DNA from: Dipetalonema caudispina
Taxonomy: Eukaryota > Nematoda > Chromadorea > Rhabditida > Onchocercidae
Direction of reading: 5' to 3'
Length of the DNA: 64,000 bases
Assembly (NCBI GenBank): GCA_013365325.1
Contig: JABVXV010000054.1
Span: 62,001-126,000, forward strand
Under the pieces are notes generated by a model. That model made no database searches. It was given only the letters and a program-made list of their open reading frames with translations, and had not been told where the DNA came from. The stretch's first letter is position 1, and every line of letters begins with the position of its first letter. Shown here piece by piece: positions 39,522 through 54,061 of the stretch. Both the position numbers and the translations under genes were made by a program.

Positions 39522-42500
39522 GGATAAGCCGAACAAACCGCTTTGTTTGGTCTAAGAAGCAATTTCTTGAAATGACGGCTGTTGTTCCTCTCATCCTCAA
39601 GCAACAACGGGGCAACATCAATGCCCTAGTCTTCTCCAAATAGCAATGTGGCCTTGTTTTCATTTTCATTTTGACAACGATGCAGTTGCTGTGGTGCAAT
39701 GAATGGAGTGGTGACGTTTCCTTGTATTGATCAAATCAGTCATCTCTTTCTAACTCCTTTGATCTGATTGTTATTGCTAGATTGTGGCACTCCTCGGTCT
39801 TTGTTTTCGGTTTTCCAACCTTGAAGGAACGAGTTAGCCCGATGTCAGAACGCCAAGAACTTTCATCGTTCATCTTATCCATTCTCATTTTCATTCCCTG
39901 ATTCTACTTTCCTCTCTGATGATTGTTCACCTTTGTTTGGAAGGTATAGTATTTATTGTGTGTGTAATTTGCTTAAGCGTATTTATGCCACATCGGTGTA
40001 AATCTTGTCTGCATGTGTTGAAGTGTAATATTATCACTGTTTGCTTACATTAGATCACTGTCCTTTATATATATGAGCTCGGGTTTCAATTTATCCTAAA
40101 ATATGTTCATTCCCTAAGGCTTTTTGAGAATTTAATCTCGAGGAGGAATGAGAGTAGATCCAGCATTTTTCATATTTCAGTTTTTCAGTACTTGAAGATG
40201 ATCGCGTTTCATAGTAGTCATTACCATAATATCTGTATTAAAATATAGAGCTTATGCTGAAGCAAAGGTATGGAGAGTTGCGCCGCGAAGTGTTGGAATT
40301 TCAAAGCATAAGTAAAAAAAAGCTGTATAAGTTTAGGTCGCAATATATATCCTTTTGGCTTAGCTCCAGGAAGTATACTGATATAATTTGAATACCTAGT
40401 AATGGTATGTGGCAACCTGAATTAGGTTTTCAATGTTTACCAACAACTTCGGCTGTATTTTTACTACGATACTGAGAAAGGAAATACATGAAAGTTTCCT
40501 TAATGTGTGCAGATGAACTTTATTTAATATTTTCACCTGGAGCAAACATCACGATGGACTAAGAAGAACAGCTACAGAAGAAAGAGATTTTGTGTTGAGA
40601 GTTTAAAGCTGTTTTAGGGCAGTGTTTGTAGAGATAATTCTGGATAAAATGATGGCATTTGGATAGTTCTTAAGCTTGGATGAAGATAATTGTTACTACT
40701 CGAAAATGTGCTGTAGCCACTTGATAGTCCTCCAAAAGTACGTACAGGGGATGTGTTTTGACTATTTTGAATGGCCGATATTTATAGCTATTGCGAATCA
40801 ACTTTTAATCCATCTTTGAATGGCCTTTCTGTAGAAATATGTCTCTCGAACGTCCAGCGCTATAAAAACTTGTTTATTTTGCTCCCGTATCACCGTATTG
40901 GATATACCTGTAGTTGATCCTTAGAGGGTTTATTCATTGCAACTGACATGCATTATTAGAGTGGAGCCATGAATGAATGAAATAGGGGTTGTTTTCGATT
41001 TTGTCGTTTAACTCTGTAAACTTTTTTGCCGCATTTTCTAGGTATTTTTCTCATTTCAATTATTCAGATCCACTCTTTATTTAGCTTCTACCAAAATTGA
41101 CATTTCATTTTCTGGTTGGGAACCATGGTAGAACAGCTGATATTCTACTTGATTATTGTGATTTGAGCAATTCTAAAAGAATTTTAATTGGTCAAGTTCG
41201 AGGACAACTGTTCACGTGTTTGAGGTGAAGCCTTAATATCATAAAATCATGCCTCGAAATTATAACGTGATTAGTAATATTTTTTACTTACTACAATTTT
41301 ACCTTTCTTGATAGATGTAATATTTACCGATCATGAGCAGACATTCCATTATGATAGCGCCCGAAGTACTGGTAGTTGTTGATGTACTGATTATTGATAC
41401 TTCATTATGCCTACTATTGGATTATATATTGGGTGAAGTGCTGTTGTGCTTGACTGCTTAATCTAACTCTAACTTGATGATTTTCATCGTGGAAAGGTGG
41501 GGAAGTCAATGTCAGGTAATTAATTAGAAAGCAAGGATGAAACGATGATTAATTATATGCGCTTGGTTGTGGCTGGAAAGGTGCTAGTGCGATTAATCTC
41601 ACTCCACATACGCCTTATCTTGGATTTGATGTGCAAGTAAAGGAAGGTTTAATTTAAAACTCAATCTTAACATGTCAATTAAACCCAAACCCATTTGTGC
41701 TCTTATCTTCTTTGGACTTTTCATTTATTTGCTGGTTATCCTTTCGATAGTAATTTTACATTTTACCTAGCCACATATATTTCCTGCAGAGCCTCCAACT
41801 ACTGTGTTGTCATTCTACATATTTTAAAGTTCTTTAAAAGAATAGGTAAAGAGAAAGAAGAGTGAAGGGGTAAGTTGATAAAAGTTTACATAGTAGTGGC
41901 GAGGGAGAGAGAAGGGAGCGGGATGGGTGACAAGGTGACATTGTCTACTTCTTAGTGATAGTGTCAATTGCTGCTGCTGACATTGGACGTAATGCATAAG
42001 TTGCTGAACTGCGAAGGTTAGGGATAATGAGAGGAATACTGAGGGAGAGGATTGAAAGATTGGAAGTAGTGAGAAGAGATGAAGTTAAAGCTCGTCAACC
42101 ATTTGCATTTAAATACAGGTTCCCGTCAGTGTTTTCTCTCTCTCTGCCTTTCGCACCCTTATCCTCTGTTCGGTATTTGTTTCTTCAGGAGGGCTCTTCA
42201 AGTGGTTTTTGTATTAATTCCCTCATTGATTTCCTTTTTGCCTCTGCTGTCATGGATGGTTGAGAGTGTGGTGGGTTGTGTAGGGCATGTCATCCATCCA
42301 CCTTGACAGCCGGCTGACATCGCTCATTGCGGAGTAGTACTCAGGATGGAAGGTGTAGTCGGTTAGTTGACTATCTCCCAAGAAAGGGGACCTGTTCAGC
42401 AACTTTATCAGCAGTATCTAGACTACATCTATCACTGATATCCTTTGTTTTAGAATCAAACAATTACTTGTTTGGTGCACCTGTTTACCGTGATTTAGTT

Positions 42501-45500
42501 ACACCACTGGGATGTCGTGAGGTCAATCTAATCTATTTTTTGTTTAAGCTACATCACAGCAATATCAACCAAACATGATAAAGAAATTGATGGAATTTAG
42601 AATATCAAGATTGATGTCCACACATTATTACTGCCCATACAGTGATGGATGAGGAAGCAGAGAAAACATCCCTAGAAGACGACGAATAAGCTAACCGGTC
42701 ATGTTCGTTAGACTCTTCAAATCGCTGAGGACGGTAGAAGTCAATCTAGTTGAAATGAAATGAAGTAGATGATGGTCGGAAGATCAATTGTAATTGCCAG
42801 TCAGCCAGCCAACAACAATCGACAATCGGAACGATCACTGAGGCGTGATGATCGTTCTGTTCCGTTGGCCATTTGCTGTGTCTCCATTGCTATACTCGAA
42901 GGACAACCAACTATTTCTTCTCTTTCCACTTTTCTTTTCTTCCCCACATTCTACCCAACCCTCTATCGTATTTGCTTGTTAGAGTTGATTCGTTTGTGAG
43001 TTGTGCGAAAAGTTGACACATTGTGTGAACCGCCTATGTCCATAATGTGTATGTATTTGTATGGTATTGGTCTATGTTATATGTGCGACATGTGGAGGAG
43101 TATTGAAGTGAGTCGTTTTTGCATCATTTGTCATTATCCATTGGAACCAAACGGCATCATTCCCTCCTCCACTCATCACTTCGTCGTTTTAAAAACTTCT
43201 TTTCACTCATCTCTTAAAAAATTGCTCATCAATTCTATTTTACACCTTTTTTTTTGTTTATCGTCAAGTTCATGTTGTTGTTGTGGGATTCTAAGATCTA
43301 GTCCTGCATCTTCTGCTCTTATGTCCATTTAATTTCCTTACCTTCATATCTACCATCTGTGATGTCGAAGCAGTCTACTTTCAAGAATTTGTTATCTATG
43401 ACCATTTTCATCATAAATTGGCCAGTTACTACAATGTTCATGGTGATATGGTGTGACAGAATCACTTGAGATGAACGAATGGATAATATAATGGTTTGAA
43501 TGTTGACCGAATTAATCCATCTAACCGATAATTGTAGAAGTTTTTAGGTTGCTTTGAATAGGGAAGATGTATTCAGAATAGAACACTTTTATTATTGGCA
43601 CATATGTTTTTGTTGTTTACTTTTGACGTAGCTCACGTCATGTAGTAGTTGTGCTGATGTTTGCTCACCGTCCTCAGAATTGAGTTCTTGTAAGTATGTA
43701 ATGCTTGGGCCATTAGATGCAGCATCCACTCATTTCTGGGATATGATCTAATCCCGGTTTCATGCTTTTTCTGTCTCTTGTAGCACTGTCTTCCCACATT
43801 CATATTTTCTAACTGTAACAAGTGCTGCTTAACTAATTAAGCCCAGTTGGTTCGGTGATGCGACATGACTTTTGTGATTAATTTTACCAGTGACGATTTC
43901 CAGGATCGGATGAGCAACTTTATCGCGAATGTTTAAGTTGTTTGTATGTTTTTTGAGTATACACTAGTAAAGCATTCCTATTACTCTAAAGCTGGTTTCA
44001 TACATTTTAATGTTTTTTTTCTTCCCTTTTACGCTTCCTATGTTTCTTTTTTTTCCTTTGAAGATTAGTAAGGATTTTTAAGTGTGTCGATATACTAATA
44101 CACCGATCATAATGAGTATTGGTTCCGTTAATTTCGCGATTGTAGTACTATCTAATAACTTTGGTAAAGTGGTTGTAGTTTTAGGAAGTTGACTATCCTG
44201 GTTGATTTGTTATTCTAGCCAATCAATTAAGCAATGTATAATTTAGCAACTTAGTCAGATGTGCTGCCGCCTAGCATGTTGGTGAACGTTTTTTGTTTTT
44301 ATCAAAGGTGGAGCATTGTCTGTTTTTAAAGTTGTGTACTTTCTGCGTGTTGCAGCGTCGAATGCGTCACAACTTTAAGTAGTGAAGTATATCATGCGTT
44401 AAATCGAGTCCCTTACCATTAAATTTAGAAGTGTTGGGATTTTATATGCGGCAGTTATTATTTATTCCCTTCTCTCTAAGGCTTGATTCACAAGAGTAGG
44501 CTTAACTGTTGGTATGTCTTCAAGTGGAGTTTTCAAAATTTTCCTATCACATCGTTATGTATATACACATGTATCTGTATAGATAGAAAGAGAGAGAGGG
44601 ATACACTTCATCCTCTTCGCATATATGACATACCATCTTTTCACCACACATAGTTTTATGTACTATTTCCTTTTGATGTGCATTTGTGGTCAGTTGGCCT
44701 CGTTTCTCATCATTTACTTTCTTTTCGAATAATCAAACTTTATGGCTTTGTAGAGATCTTTCATTTACCTGGACACCTTTGTCATTTATTGAGAGTTGTT
44801 GTTGATGGTAGGGTGCGCTTTTGTTAATAATATTGGGGTTAGATTCATCCCATTTTAATCTGATTTCTGAGAAATGATATCTAAGGGTGTTTCCACTGAT
44901 ATAATAGTTCCAATTTTCGCTTAGTCCTGCAGATATCGAGGTGGAATTCATACGAAAAGGGAAGGTATGTGTAATTCTATCCAAGTTTACATTTGACATT
45001 TCATCTGTCTAATAGTAAATGTACACGTATTCGAGGATAGATTCACTGGCCAAGGGGCATGATAGATCAACCGCTGAGTTAGCCAATGGCTGCTGGCATG
45101 TATAAGGTGAGTGAAAAGTGACTACATGAGCTTGGAAGCAGGAGGGGGAAAGAAGCTTGCGAGAGCATTGCTGTTTGCCACTCTGCTATATTAGCCATGT
45201 CACCCTGCATGTGTAGCAGGAGGAATATGCGCATGCGCATAGTGGAGGGAGAGAGGTAACTAAGGGTCATGTCATGGGTATGCTAGCTAAACTAAGTATG
45301 AACGGACAGAGGGAGATGAGAGGAGCGAATTGGGTGGAGATGAGTGGTGTGGGAAGGGACAGGGATTGAATTTCACGAATGGTAAGAGGACTTGCTTGCT
45401 TCCTTCTTTGCTTATTTTTGCTTGATGCCCCAAGGCATTAGGGCTTAGTAAACACCCACTTTAACCCATCAACCGTCGTCGTCATCGTCACGATTGTATA

Positions 45501-47055
45501 TTGTTAACGCTTCTGATTCTTCATTCTTTTCGCATCCAGCCTCTTCATACTACTACAAGTACCGGATACGGGACATTAAAGCACAGCGAAAGCCAGTCTC
45601 TCTTGGCTTTTGTTTCAAATCTGTGTTTAGCTGCTATGCTTGGTGAGTACTAGCCACTGCTACTGCAGGTTTTTACTGGCAGTTGGATTGCTACTGTTTA
45701 GTCGTCAGTATGCTCCTCCTTATTCTACCTCTTATCACTTCTCGTAGTGGAAAGCTGTTAAATTAGGAAGGTCCTGCATGCTGGATCCCAAAATTTCTCT
45801 GAGCTGCGAATGTAATCTGAAGAAGGTGTTATAAAATAATTTAAAGGATACCGCGGGATATGTCCGAACGAAGGGGGTTGATTGCATTAGTAATGGTCGT
45901 TTGTATGGGTCTGCAGCATGGCACAAGAATTAAACATTGAAATTTGATACCATCTGTTGATCACATCCTCAGTTCACCAATTGTCAAGGCATTGCAGTTT
46001 TACTTGGATTTCCCTACGATACTTAGGTCAGAGATTTGTTTCTAATTTTTCATTCACTTTAATGTCAATTGGTGAGGTTATGAAGTATGTCTCGATTTCA
46101 TCTATGATGCTTAAAAAATGTGCTTGCATTGAACAGAGAAAGAAAGGAATGGCAATGGGAAGAAATAGTGGATAAGAAAGGGGCTGGTAAGGGAAGTGTG
46201 GATTGTCCAAAGCGTATGATTTGATCGGCAGTATTAAACAAGATTTCCATATAATTTTACTGTATCATGTCTCTCAGAATCAGTTGGCACTAGGGCAAGC
46301 TCTCGATCTGAATAGAAGTAATCTCGATGCTTTGCTATTTATCTGTTGTTGACCTTTACATCTGAAAACCTTTCTATTCAGCTAGTAGAGAATTTTGGAT
46401 ACTGGGAAAGCGTATCAGAAGAAAACGCAACTGTTAAAATAAATGGCGCTCGAGCTGGGACACTCATGTCGTAGGATCCGTTCCACTTCGAAGTTCTTTC
46501 AATATCTTTTGTCATATTCTCCCGCTCATTCCATTAAATCAAGTAAGTTAGTTGGCAGTACTCTGCTATTTTACTAATGACTTCTGTTGTGATCCATTTC
46601 ATGAGTTCCGCATTTGGTTTGGCTTTTCTATGAGGATAGACGTGATACTAAATATCTTCAGTTTCCTTCCCTATTTGGCCGAAGAGAGTGCTCGGCGCCT
46701 GGGACTTCGACTCAACCTAAGTACTTTCAAGCATAGGTGAGCAAAGTTTCAGGTGTTCGAGCGCTTTCGGTTTTTCCACTTTCTAGATTTTATTGGTTTT
46801 ATGAAATAAGGCTACGTTTATTTTAATGTGTAGAGTACTGTAGGATAGTGTCATTTTGTCACATGATCTAGGACTGTTTGCAAGAAAGCGTAGTTAGTAT
46901 AGGGAAGGACATGAGATATGTAGTCCCCATTACTGCAACATGTTTGGCGACAATGTTATTTGTGAAAATTGATGGGACGCGAGGGAGAAGGGATCGTTTG
47001 GACCGGATAGTTGCGGCACTCAAAGCAATTATAGTGGGAGTTGTGTACGCCTTTA

Positions 47056-47103
47056 TGTATGTGTATGTGTATGTATGTATGTATGTATGTATGTATGTAT
47101 GTG
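47056..47103. repeat. (GTAT)n microsatellite
   Basis: About 48 bases of GTAT units with TG interruptions, within the putative long intron. Confidence 0.9.
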
Positions 47104-48079
47104 TGCATTTGCTTGTTAAATTGAACTGTGGGCGATTGAAAGAGGAAATAATTATTGATTTCTTTTTTTGCTCTACCGGTAAAGGGCACTAATTAAACTT
47201 CTAGGCCTTTCTGATTCGGAGCATGTATGAATTGCTCTCTCCAGTTCTTTGTACCCTTTCATGAAATATATCTGCACATTGAGCATCCAAGAGGGACCGA
47301 CCCCCAAGTGACAGCATGATGTTTTGCCAGTTTTTTTTTTTTTTCATCTTATTGCAGCATCATTAATAAGTTTTTACAAAGTGATTTGAAGCATAGTCTA
47401 GAAGCGCCTCGTAAATAAAGTTGATAGAATCGAAATAAATTTGTACTTCCCGCTACTTGCTTGAAATTGTCAGGAAAACTTTGATGACTGTTCAAGGCTT
47501 ATTAGATTTTGTGCGAATTATAGCTACAGTATGACTCCTGTAGTAATGCTTTAATTCGTGTAACTTCTGCAAGAGGTATCCGAAGGACAAGTGAGCCTCA
47601 TTAGAATGTGGAGTACTACTGTAAAGGATGGAAGGATGTTCATCTTAACTTGCTTCGCTTCCTTTGTTAATACCCCTCGATTGTTGACAGTTTGTCAATC
47701 AACGGGCATATTACTCGGTGAGAGGGAGAAGATAGAAATGGAGGGTTGTTGATCAATGGTTATTGATGGATGCAGTAAATAAACGGTACGAATAACAATT
47801 GATTCCAGCATTTAAACCACAGTCAGATGGTGAATTCTGTTCTGGTAATGCAGTTGTTTGGTTAGTAAAATTTTCAAAGAATTTATTACGTAATGGTAAG
47901 GTCGGCAAGGTTATTGAAATTGTTTATTCAAGTTGGGCAGTCATATGATGTCAGTTATGAAATGAAATATTCGGTGTATTAGTTAAGCTACATCCGAAAT
48001 ATTTGGCGACAGTTAGAAAGGTCGTATAATGTAACCCGTGGTGATGAGAGGGAACTAGTTTTTACCATAATTATTAGAA

Positions 48080-51000
48080 ATGATGAGATGTAGGCAAATT
48101 TGTTTACAGCTCAGTAAACCGATCCATGGGGAAGAACAGCCAGAACAGCAGATCCGGAAAAACCGTTGTAAACATGCGCGTGTGCGGTATCACTCACCAC
48201 CTACCTCCGAGAGTGATACTCACTCAAGAAGCACTTCAGTTCAACGTGATGATGCTAGTCCGTTCTTGTCGGAGTCAAGTTCTCAAAGACGTGAAAAACG
48301 CTTGGCACATGCCCGACGTTTTGGCATTGATCCTCCGTCGCAAACTGTTGATGTAAGTGCAGTTTTGGTTTCATTTTGTCATTATCTGTGGTAGTTAGTT
48401 ATGAAATGTTCGGACATGTTAGTCCTCAGGTTTGATATTATTTGTGATTGACGCAACGTACTTAGCAGCAAGCGCGATTTTTTGTGGAAGTTTGTAATGG
48501 TTGGTGTTTGTTCAAGCAGAGTAGTCATTTCCATTGTTGGGTATTAGGACGGAGAAATCTTGACTCTCAGAAATATTCGTTTTTAAACACCTCTGCTTGG
48601 ATGTTAAATACAGGCTTTTACTTTATCATTCCGACTTGTCATCTGATCATCATTAATTACTCGCATTTTGTATTTCTGTAAGGTAAGAAATAGGCTCACA
48701 AAATTAATGGAAATCATTTCTTACTTTAGCACAATATTTGAAGAGTGTTTTTCGTGAGGTTGCGTGCATTAATTTTTAGCATAGCCGTGAACTAGTTAAT
48801 ATTTTAGGGAGTTCTTTTTGGCCTAATGAGTTAAAATTTGAGAAGGTTGGTGGATAGATGATGAATGTCGCCAGGTATTTACGTTACTTCTTATCGTAAA
48901 GCATTTGCTGCCTTGTTGTTATTTAGCAGTTCCATACAATTTGTAGTCCAAGCAAGTATGAATAGTATGAAGGAAGAGCATGCACTAAAACCTTACTGAA
49001 GTCACGCTTACGGACTAAGAACTTACTTTTGATTGTATGAGTCCTGTTTTATTGGCTGGGAAAAGATCCCAGGTAACATTAGAGTATGACTGGTGCCCGG
49101 TCAGAACAGACGGGAGGACATGAATTTGCTTTGGTGAAATGAAAGAGATTGTACATCTGTTTTTTCCGGTGAATATCCTAAGTTAGCTTTAAATAATGGA
49201 GACTGTTGAGGGACTCACCTTAAACTTTAGGCTAAGTAAGATTTCTTGTGATAACGAGATATGGAATGAGGAAATAAAGAATCTTATACTGGAATACACA
49301 ACTCCTTCTCTTACCACGCAAGGAGAGTTAGGAAATGAAAAGGTTAATGAGAGGAAGTATGATATTTTGAGGGAACGCCTGAATTAATGGTGATATGATT
49401 TATTACTTCCATATGGTCAAGTTAATCTATATATTTGTCTTACAGTATTAAGTTGTTGTTGCACTTCGCAGAGTTCTTATCGGTCATTGGTAAGGTATTC
49501 TATCTAGCCGACCGATTCCATCATTTTCAGGCACTGTGTAATACAGTAATAGTAGCAATCATTTGTTAGTACTTTGGTGTAATGTTGATTTTCTTGAATG
49601 AATGGAACATCGTCCACACGGATGAGAGATGCGAAGAGATTCTTAGTAATTGTGTCTTTCTACGCTTCGAAAACGACAGTCATCCTGGAGGTTGATTTGA
49701 AATGTTCGTCGGACAATATTATAGGTAATATATAAGCATAGTCGAGATAAGGAGTGAGTTATTGAGATTCGGCAACAATGTAAGCATATGAAGCGGATAT
49801 GTAGCGACAGGTTGCGAGGAATCAGGATGCGAAGATTACTGGTCGAGAGTCATCACGAATTATTTCTCGAAATACCTGAGATATATGAAGTCCCGACACT
49901 TAGTATTAGTCTTCTGCTGACCCATTCCTTTCTTTGTTGCGTGAGCGTTTTAGCGCTGTCCAAGCAAGGTCGGTATGGTCGTTCAAAAGAAGGAGGAAAA
50001 ATGTCCTGAATTACTTTTTAGTATAGAGTAGTAGTGTGACTTTAGCTGATGACATATTGATGGACAGACCTTCGGTTTTTCTTTTTTTTTTTTTGTTTTG
50101 TTTTCGAAATTTTATGAATTATTTGCAGAAGGAGTTCAAGGACTGATTAAAGAAAGTTTTTTATTGTTTATCAGTTCCGGTAGTGGAGTGCTTTTTTCTG
50201 GTAGTTTTCAGCATTTTTCTCTTCCAGAATTGTAGGAATACCATGAATGCACTTTAATTTATAGCAAACCTTTTGCTTTGTAAGTATGGTAAGTGTATTG
50301 TTGTCATGTTGTGATAGGTGTTTGGCTGTTGTTTCCAAAGAATGATGTATATATCATTTGCAAGCTTCTTCTTGTGCAGAAGAACTTTAATTTTTATGTG
50401 CAGTATATGTTTTATTGCGTGTATATCTGGGTTTTGTGCATCTTTTTCTACCTTGACAAGTCCTGAGACAGTGCGCTCATGTCCTGGAAGGATTGGCGTT
50501 TTCTTTTTCTATGTGGGTTTAACCTAAATAATATAGGTGATGTATAATCTAACTTTTTTGCATTAGAATTCCGTGAACTTGTGCCTAACATTTATAATCG
50601 TTATGGTAAAATGCAAGTAAGGGGACAAATGAACTTTTCAGATCGGGGAAGATGAAGTGGAAGAGTTATATCGTTCTATGGGTGTTCAAGTGCGGAACTC
50701 TCGTCACAGACTTCATTCTGTGTATGTGCGAGGTGTTGATGGCCTTTCAACGTATCAAATTGAAAAGTAGACTTTCATTGCTAGCTTACTTCTTACCTAC
50801 CTTCTCTTAACTGTTCAGCTTAATTTTATTCGCTTTTAACTAGTTTCGAGGTTTGATCAGCGATGTACAGTGTGAAATGTCGTGATGGTACCTTTAACTT
50901 TACCCGACAACTGTAATTGATAAATTAGATTCCAGCCATATCGTTATGGTTAAAGTGAGGGTTTTTTCTGGCATTTTAATTGATAGTTGATGGGTGAAAA

Positions 51001-54000
51001 TTGATACAAAATGTCATGTTAATGTTAGAAGCGAGGGCAAAAGAATTTCTTATGTCATGGAATGGAATAAGGTAGGATAATTTTAGTCTGTTAGTAATTT
51101 TGGTTTTTTTTTTTCTTGCGTCATTTCAGAATGTTCGCCGAGTTTGATCCGGTAGCAGTAGAAATGATTGATGAAGTGAGCTGTAATGTCATTTGGAATG
51201 ATCGTTTTGCTGTTGCTAAAGTATGAATTTCTTCTCCTGCAGATAGTGAATCTTTTTTTTTCAAGGAAACATGTTAACAAAATCGGCACTTTAAATTTAT
51301 TTAACAAGATTTTATTGCACAAATTGTGCAAGTGTGAGGAACTCTCCCATTGTTAAGTATTACAGCTATTTCGGTAAATAACGCTGAATGGCCGCAATGA
51401 TCTAATAATTGCTGTTGTAAGATTGTAATGCTTGAAATACATCACTTGGAGGTATACGGCTCTGTATTGAAGGGAACGCACTGAATGCAATTTTTGCAGA
51501 TTATGTTTTTTTTCTTCTTTTTTTTAATTTAAAAATTGCAAGATGTTACTATTGAAGATGATGCTAGAGATGACGAAACCGTTGAAACGAATTCGTAGTA
51601 GTAGGCAAGTGGAAGAGGGTGAAGTTGCGGATAGTGGTGAGGAAGAAGAAGATGGTGAAATGCGAGAGGAGCAGGGAGATGATGTAACGATCAGTATGGT
51701 TAAAGGTTTTAGTCTACTTTTTTCTTTATTTTTAGTATACAAATTTTGTAAGTAAGCAGTCGATTTTGGAAAATAAGAACTAGTAAGGTAAGGTAGAAAA
51801 AGTGGTGTCAAGATCTGTGATAAAAAATTGTATGCGAAATTTACAGAATTTGAATTGTTGAAAGAAATTTCTATTATTATCTTAGGATCATCGTCAAATA
51901 AGAGAAACACGGAAGCCAATGTAATTGAAGTAGAGGTTGATCAAGTTGAAGTACCACCTGGTGAGTTTTATTTGAAGTACCATTCGGTAGATAGTAGTAC
52001 AGCTGGAAAGAGACAGAGAGTTAGGCTGTTTGAGGGCTTTGTTGGAAGTACATTAAAAAAGTGTTGAGTGTTTATGATTTGGGATTTAGCGGAGAAATGG
52101 AAATGGGAGAAAATAGGTGTCAATGATACTGTTTTTTACAGAACGAAAGTAATGGTGCCAATGATAAATTACTGTATGGGTGAACAGCCAACTAACTATG
52201 TTATGATAACTTTAGATCTTAATCCTTTTTTTTCAGATGACTTTTTTATTTGCGAAAAGCTTAGGAATTGGAGGGAGCACCACCGCTGCATTCCTTATTA
52301 GAATAACGATTTTCATGAAATTATAGATTAATGAGTAGCGGAATGGAATAAATATTCATTTTATAGGAAAATGGCGTGTAATAACGAAACATGTTGGACA
52401 TAAGCGGCTGATTATATTGCGATTCAGTTTAAGAGAAGATATAGCAAAAGTAGGATTTTATTTCAGATTTCGTAAAACTTCGTAAATAAAGGATTACTAT
52501 GCTACTTTTCTCCCCACCTTATTACCTTCAACTGGTTTGTTTACTTGTCGCATTTCGGAATTGATGCAACTTGAGTTAAAATTATAGGAAATAGGTAGTT
52601 GAATGTAGAGATAATAGGTCTTTTCATTATCTTCCTGTAATTGACTAGACCAGAATATATTAACGAGATGGAAAAGGGAAAGAGGGATGAAGATGGGTAA
52701 GGCTGGAGGTGGTCATTGCATAATGAACTCTTATAGGTGATGGCTCAAGGTTTTGTTTTTAGTATTCGCTGCTTTACATTAATTTCGATAATTACCCTTT
52801 TCAATTTCCTTTTTTTGAGTCTAACGACTTTTGTTGTTCTTTGATTTACTACTTATAATATTCAAAAGAATTTCATCAAACGCTTCAATTCCATCTTAAG
52901 GGTCGCAGGAGTTCTGTGGATAGGCGACGAAGAATTACTTCAGATTCGGTGGATCCAGGTAAGAACTCAACTATGAATCATGTTATGTCTTTTTTTATTT
53001 ATTTGTTTTCTACTTAGGTTGAGAAGTTAAAGTTTTTGGAGCTTTTTAGGAAAGTCAGGAAGACAATATCTGATTTGTCATCTATATATCCATTTTGAGA
53101 TTGCCATAGACGTTTGTAAGCTTAAAAAATATGTTGTCATTTTAGATGGTTACACCTATAAGTGGATGAATCGAAGAAATCGAGTGCGACCGGGATTAAA
53201 TATCTTTGATGAGAAGGGTAACGAACTGGAATGGGATTATGAGCATGATACAAGGTGTGGTTGAGAAAGACTCATTATTCTAAAAACCGATATATTCTCA
53301 AAAATAAGATGGAAATGAACTGAAACGGTTCCAAATAGTAAATGTTCGTTTCTTTTGCAGATTTTATGAAGAACCGGGAAAAACAGCGGAAGAGGAGGAC
53401 AACTCGCCGGTAGCGGAGGATGACAAAGTGATTATTGTCGGTACGAGAAAACATAAGATTAAGACACGTGGACGCGGAGCGAAACGATTTAAAACTATTA
53501 CTGATTTGTTGTCTGATACTGGGTCGCTGGCAGCTGATCGTGAAGATCTCCAGTGAGAATTATGTTATATTTAGATCAAAAAGAATGAGAAATAGCCGGG
53601 ATAAAAATAGGGAAGTGCAAATACAGTTCCGATTTATATGTTAGCTCTCAGAATGAAACTGATTCGAATTTCTAAGTTGGTAGCAATAATAGTAGTAGTA
53701 TAGTGAATATACTAACGGTGTGATATTATGAGTAGTGGTGGAAAAAAAATGTATCTTGACAAACTTGACTGACACAAGTTTGTCAAGATACATATTCGCT
53801 CTGGTAATAGCAACAGTAAAAATAGTTGGTTGTGAGCAGTGAAGTTCTAATCTTTGCTTCCAGTCAATAATTTCGTAAGATTGCAGCCCACTCAAAAGAA
53901 AGTTCGCAAGTGCCAATCATGACAATGATGTTAGAGATGAAGATGAAAGCGATCTGAGCGACGATCGGGATCCCAGTCCAACACCGCAGCCTTGGGATTT

Positions 54001-54061
54001 GAGGAAAACTGGTGTTCATTTGCGCGTTTCTGCACCGAAAATGAAGGCCGACAAAAAGTGA
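48080..54061 (+). CDS. ncbp3: Nuclear cap-binding protein subunit 3-like (NCBP3)
   Basis: Exons: (48080 or 48110)-48352, 50642-50766, 51130-51220, 51543-51693, 51886-51960, 52367-52481, 52909-52958, 53146-53254, 53361-53552 and 53887-54061; all phases agree. NCBP3 binds the mRNA 5' cap with the CBC and helps nuclear mRNA processing and export. The first exon ends in EKRLAHARRFGID, like the family's A-x-R-F segment. Next comes an RRM-like core: RHRLHSVYVRGVDGLSTYQ, then MIDEVSCNVIWND, the family's hallmark SCNV-W strand. An acidic EEGEVADSGEEEEDGE stretch, a KWRVITKHVG block, basic segments and a C-terminal LRVSAPKMKADKK complete it. An excellent acceptor at 48109 suggests the ATG at 48080 is not the real start and that the exons at 32380-32843 precede it. 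The junction 52481/52909 has an alternative (ending after AAA, restarting at 52901) that also keeps the frame. AATAAA occurs at 54375. Confidence 0.78.
53749..53793. repeat. Perfect 19-bp inverted repeat in an NCBP3 intron
   Basis: Positions 53749-53767 and 53775-53793 are exact reverse complements separated by a 7-base loop (ACTGACA). The hairpin sits in the last intron of the NCBP3-like gene, about 95 bases before its acceptor. A perfect stem of this length is unlikely by chance and recalls a short foldback element. Confidence 0.9.

Noticed and set aside
39466..39699. Minus-strand frame ending in polylysine
   Set aside because: The polylysine comes from a genomic poly-T run; the rest has no recognisable content.
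42027..42578. Overlapping plus-strand frames starting with MRGILRERIERLEV
   Set aside because: The first part looks helical and a donor-like site follows, but no matching exon was found and the other frames are shadows.
44733..44999. 88-codon minus-strand frame
   Set aside because: Unusually free of stops, but no splice partners or recognisable motif; likely chance in a less AT-rich stretch.
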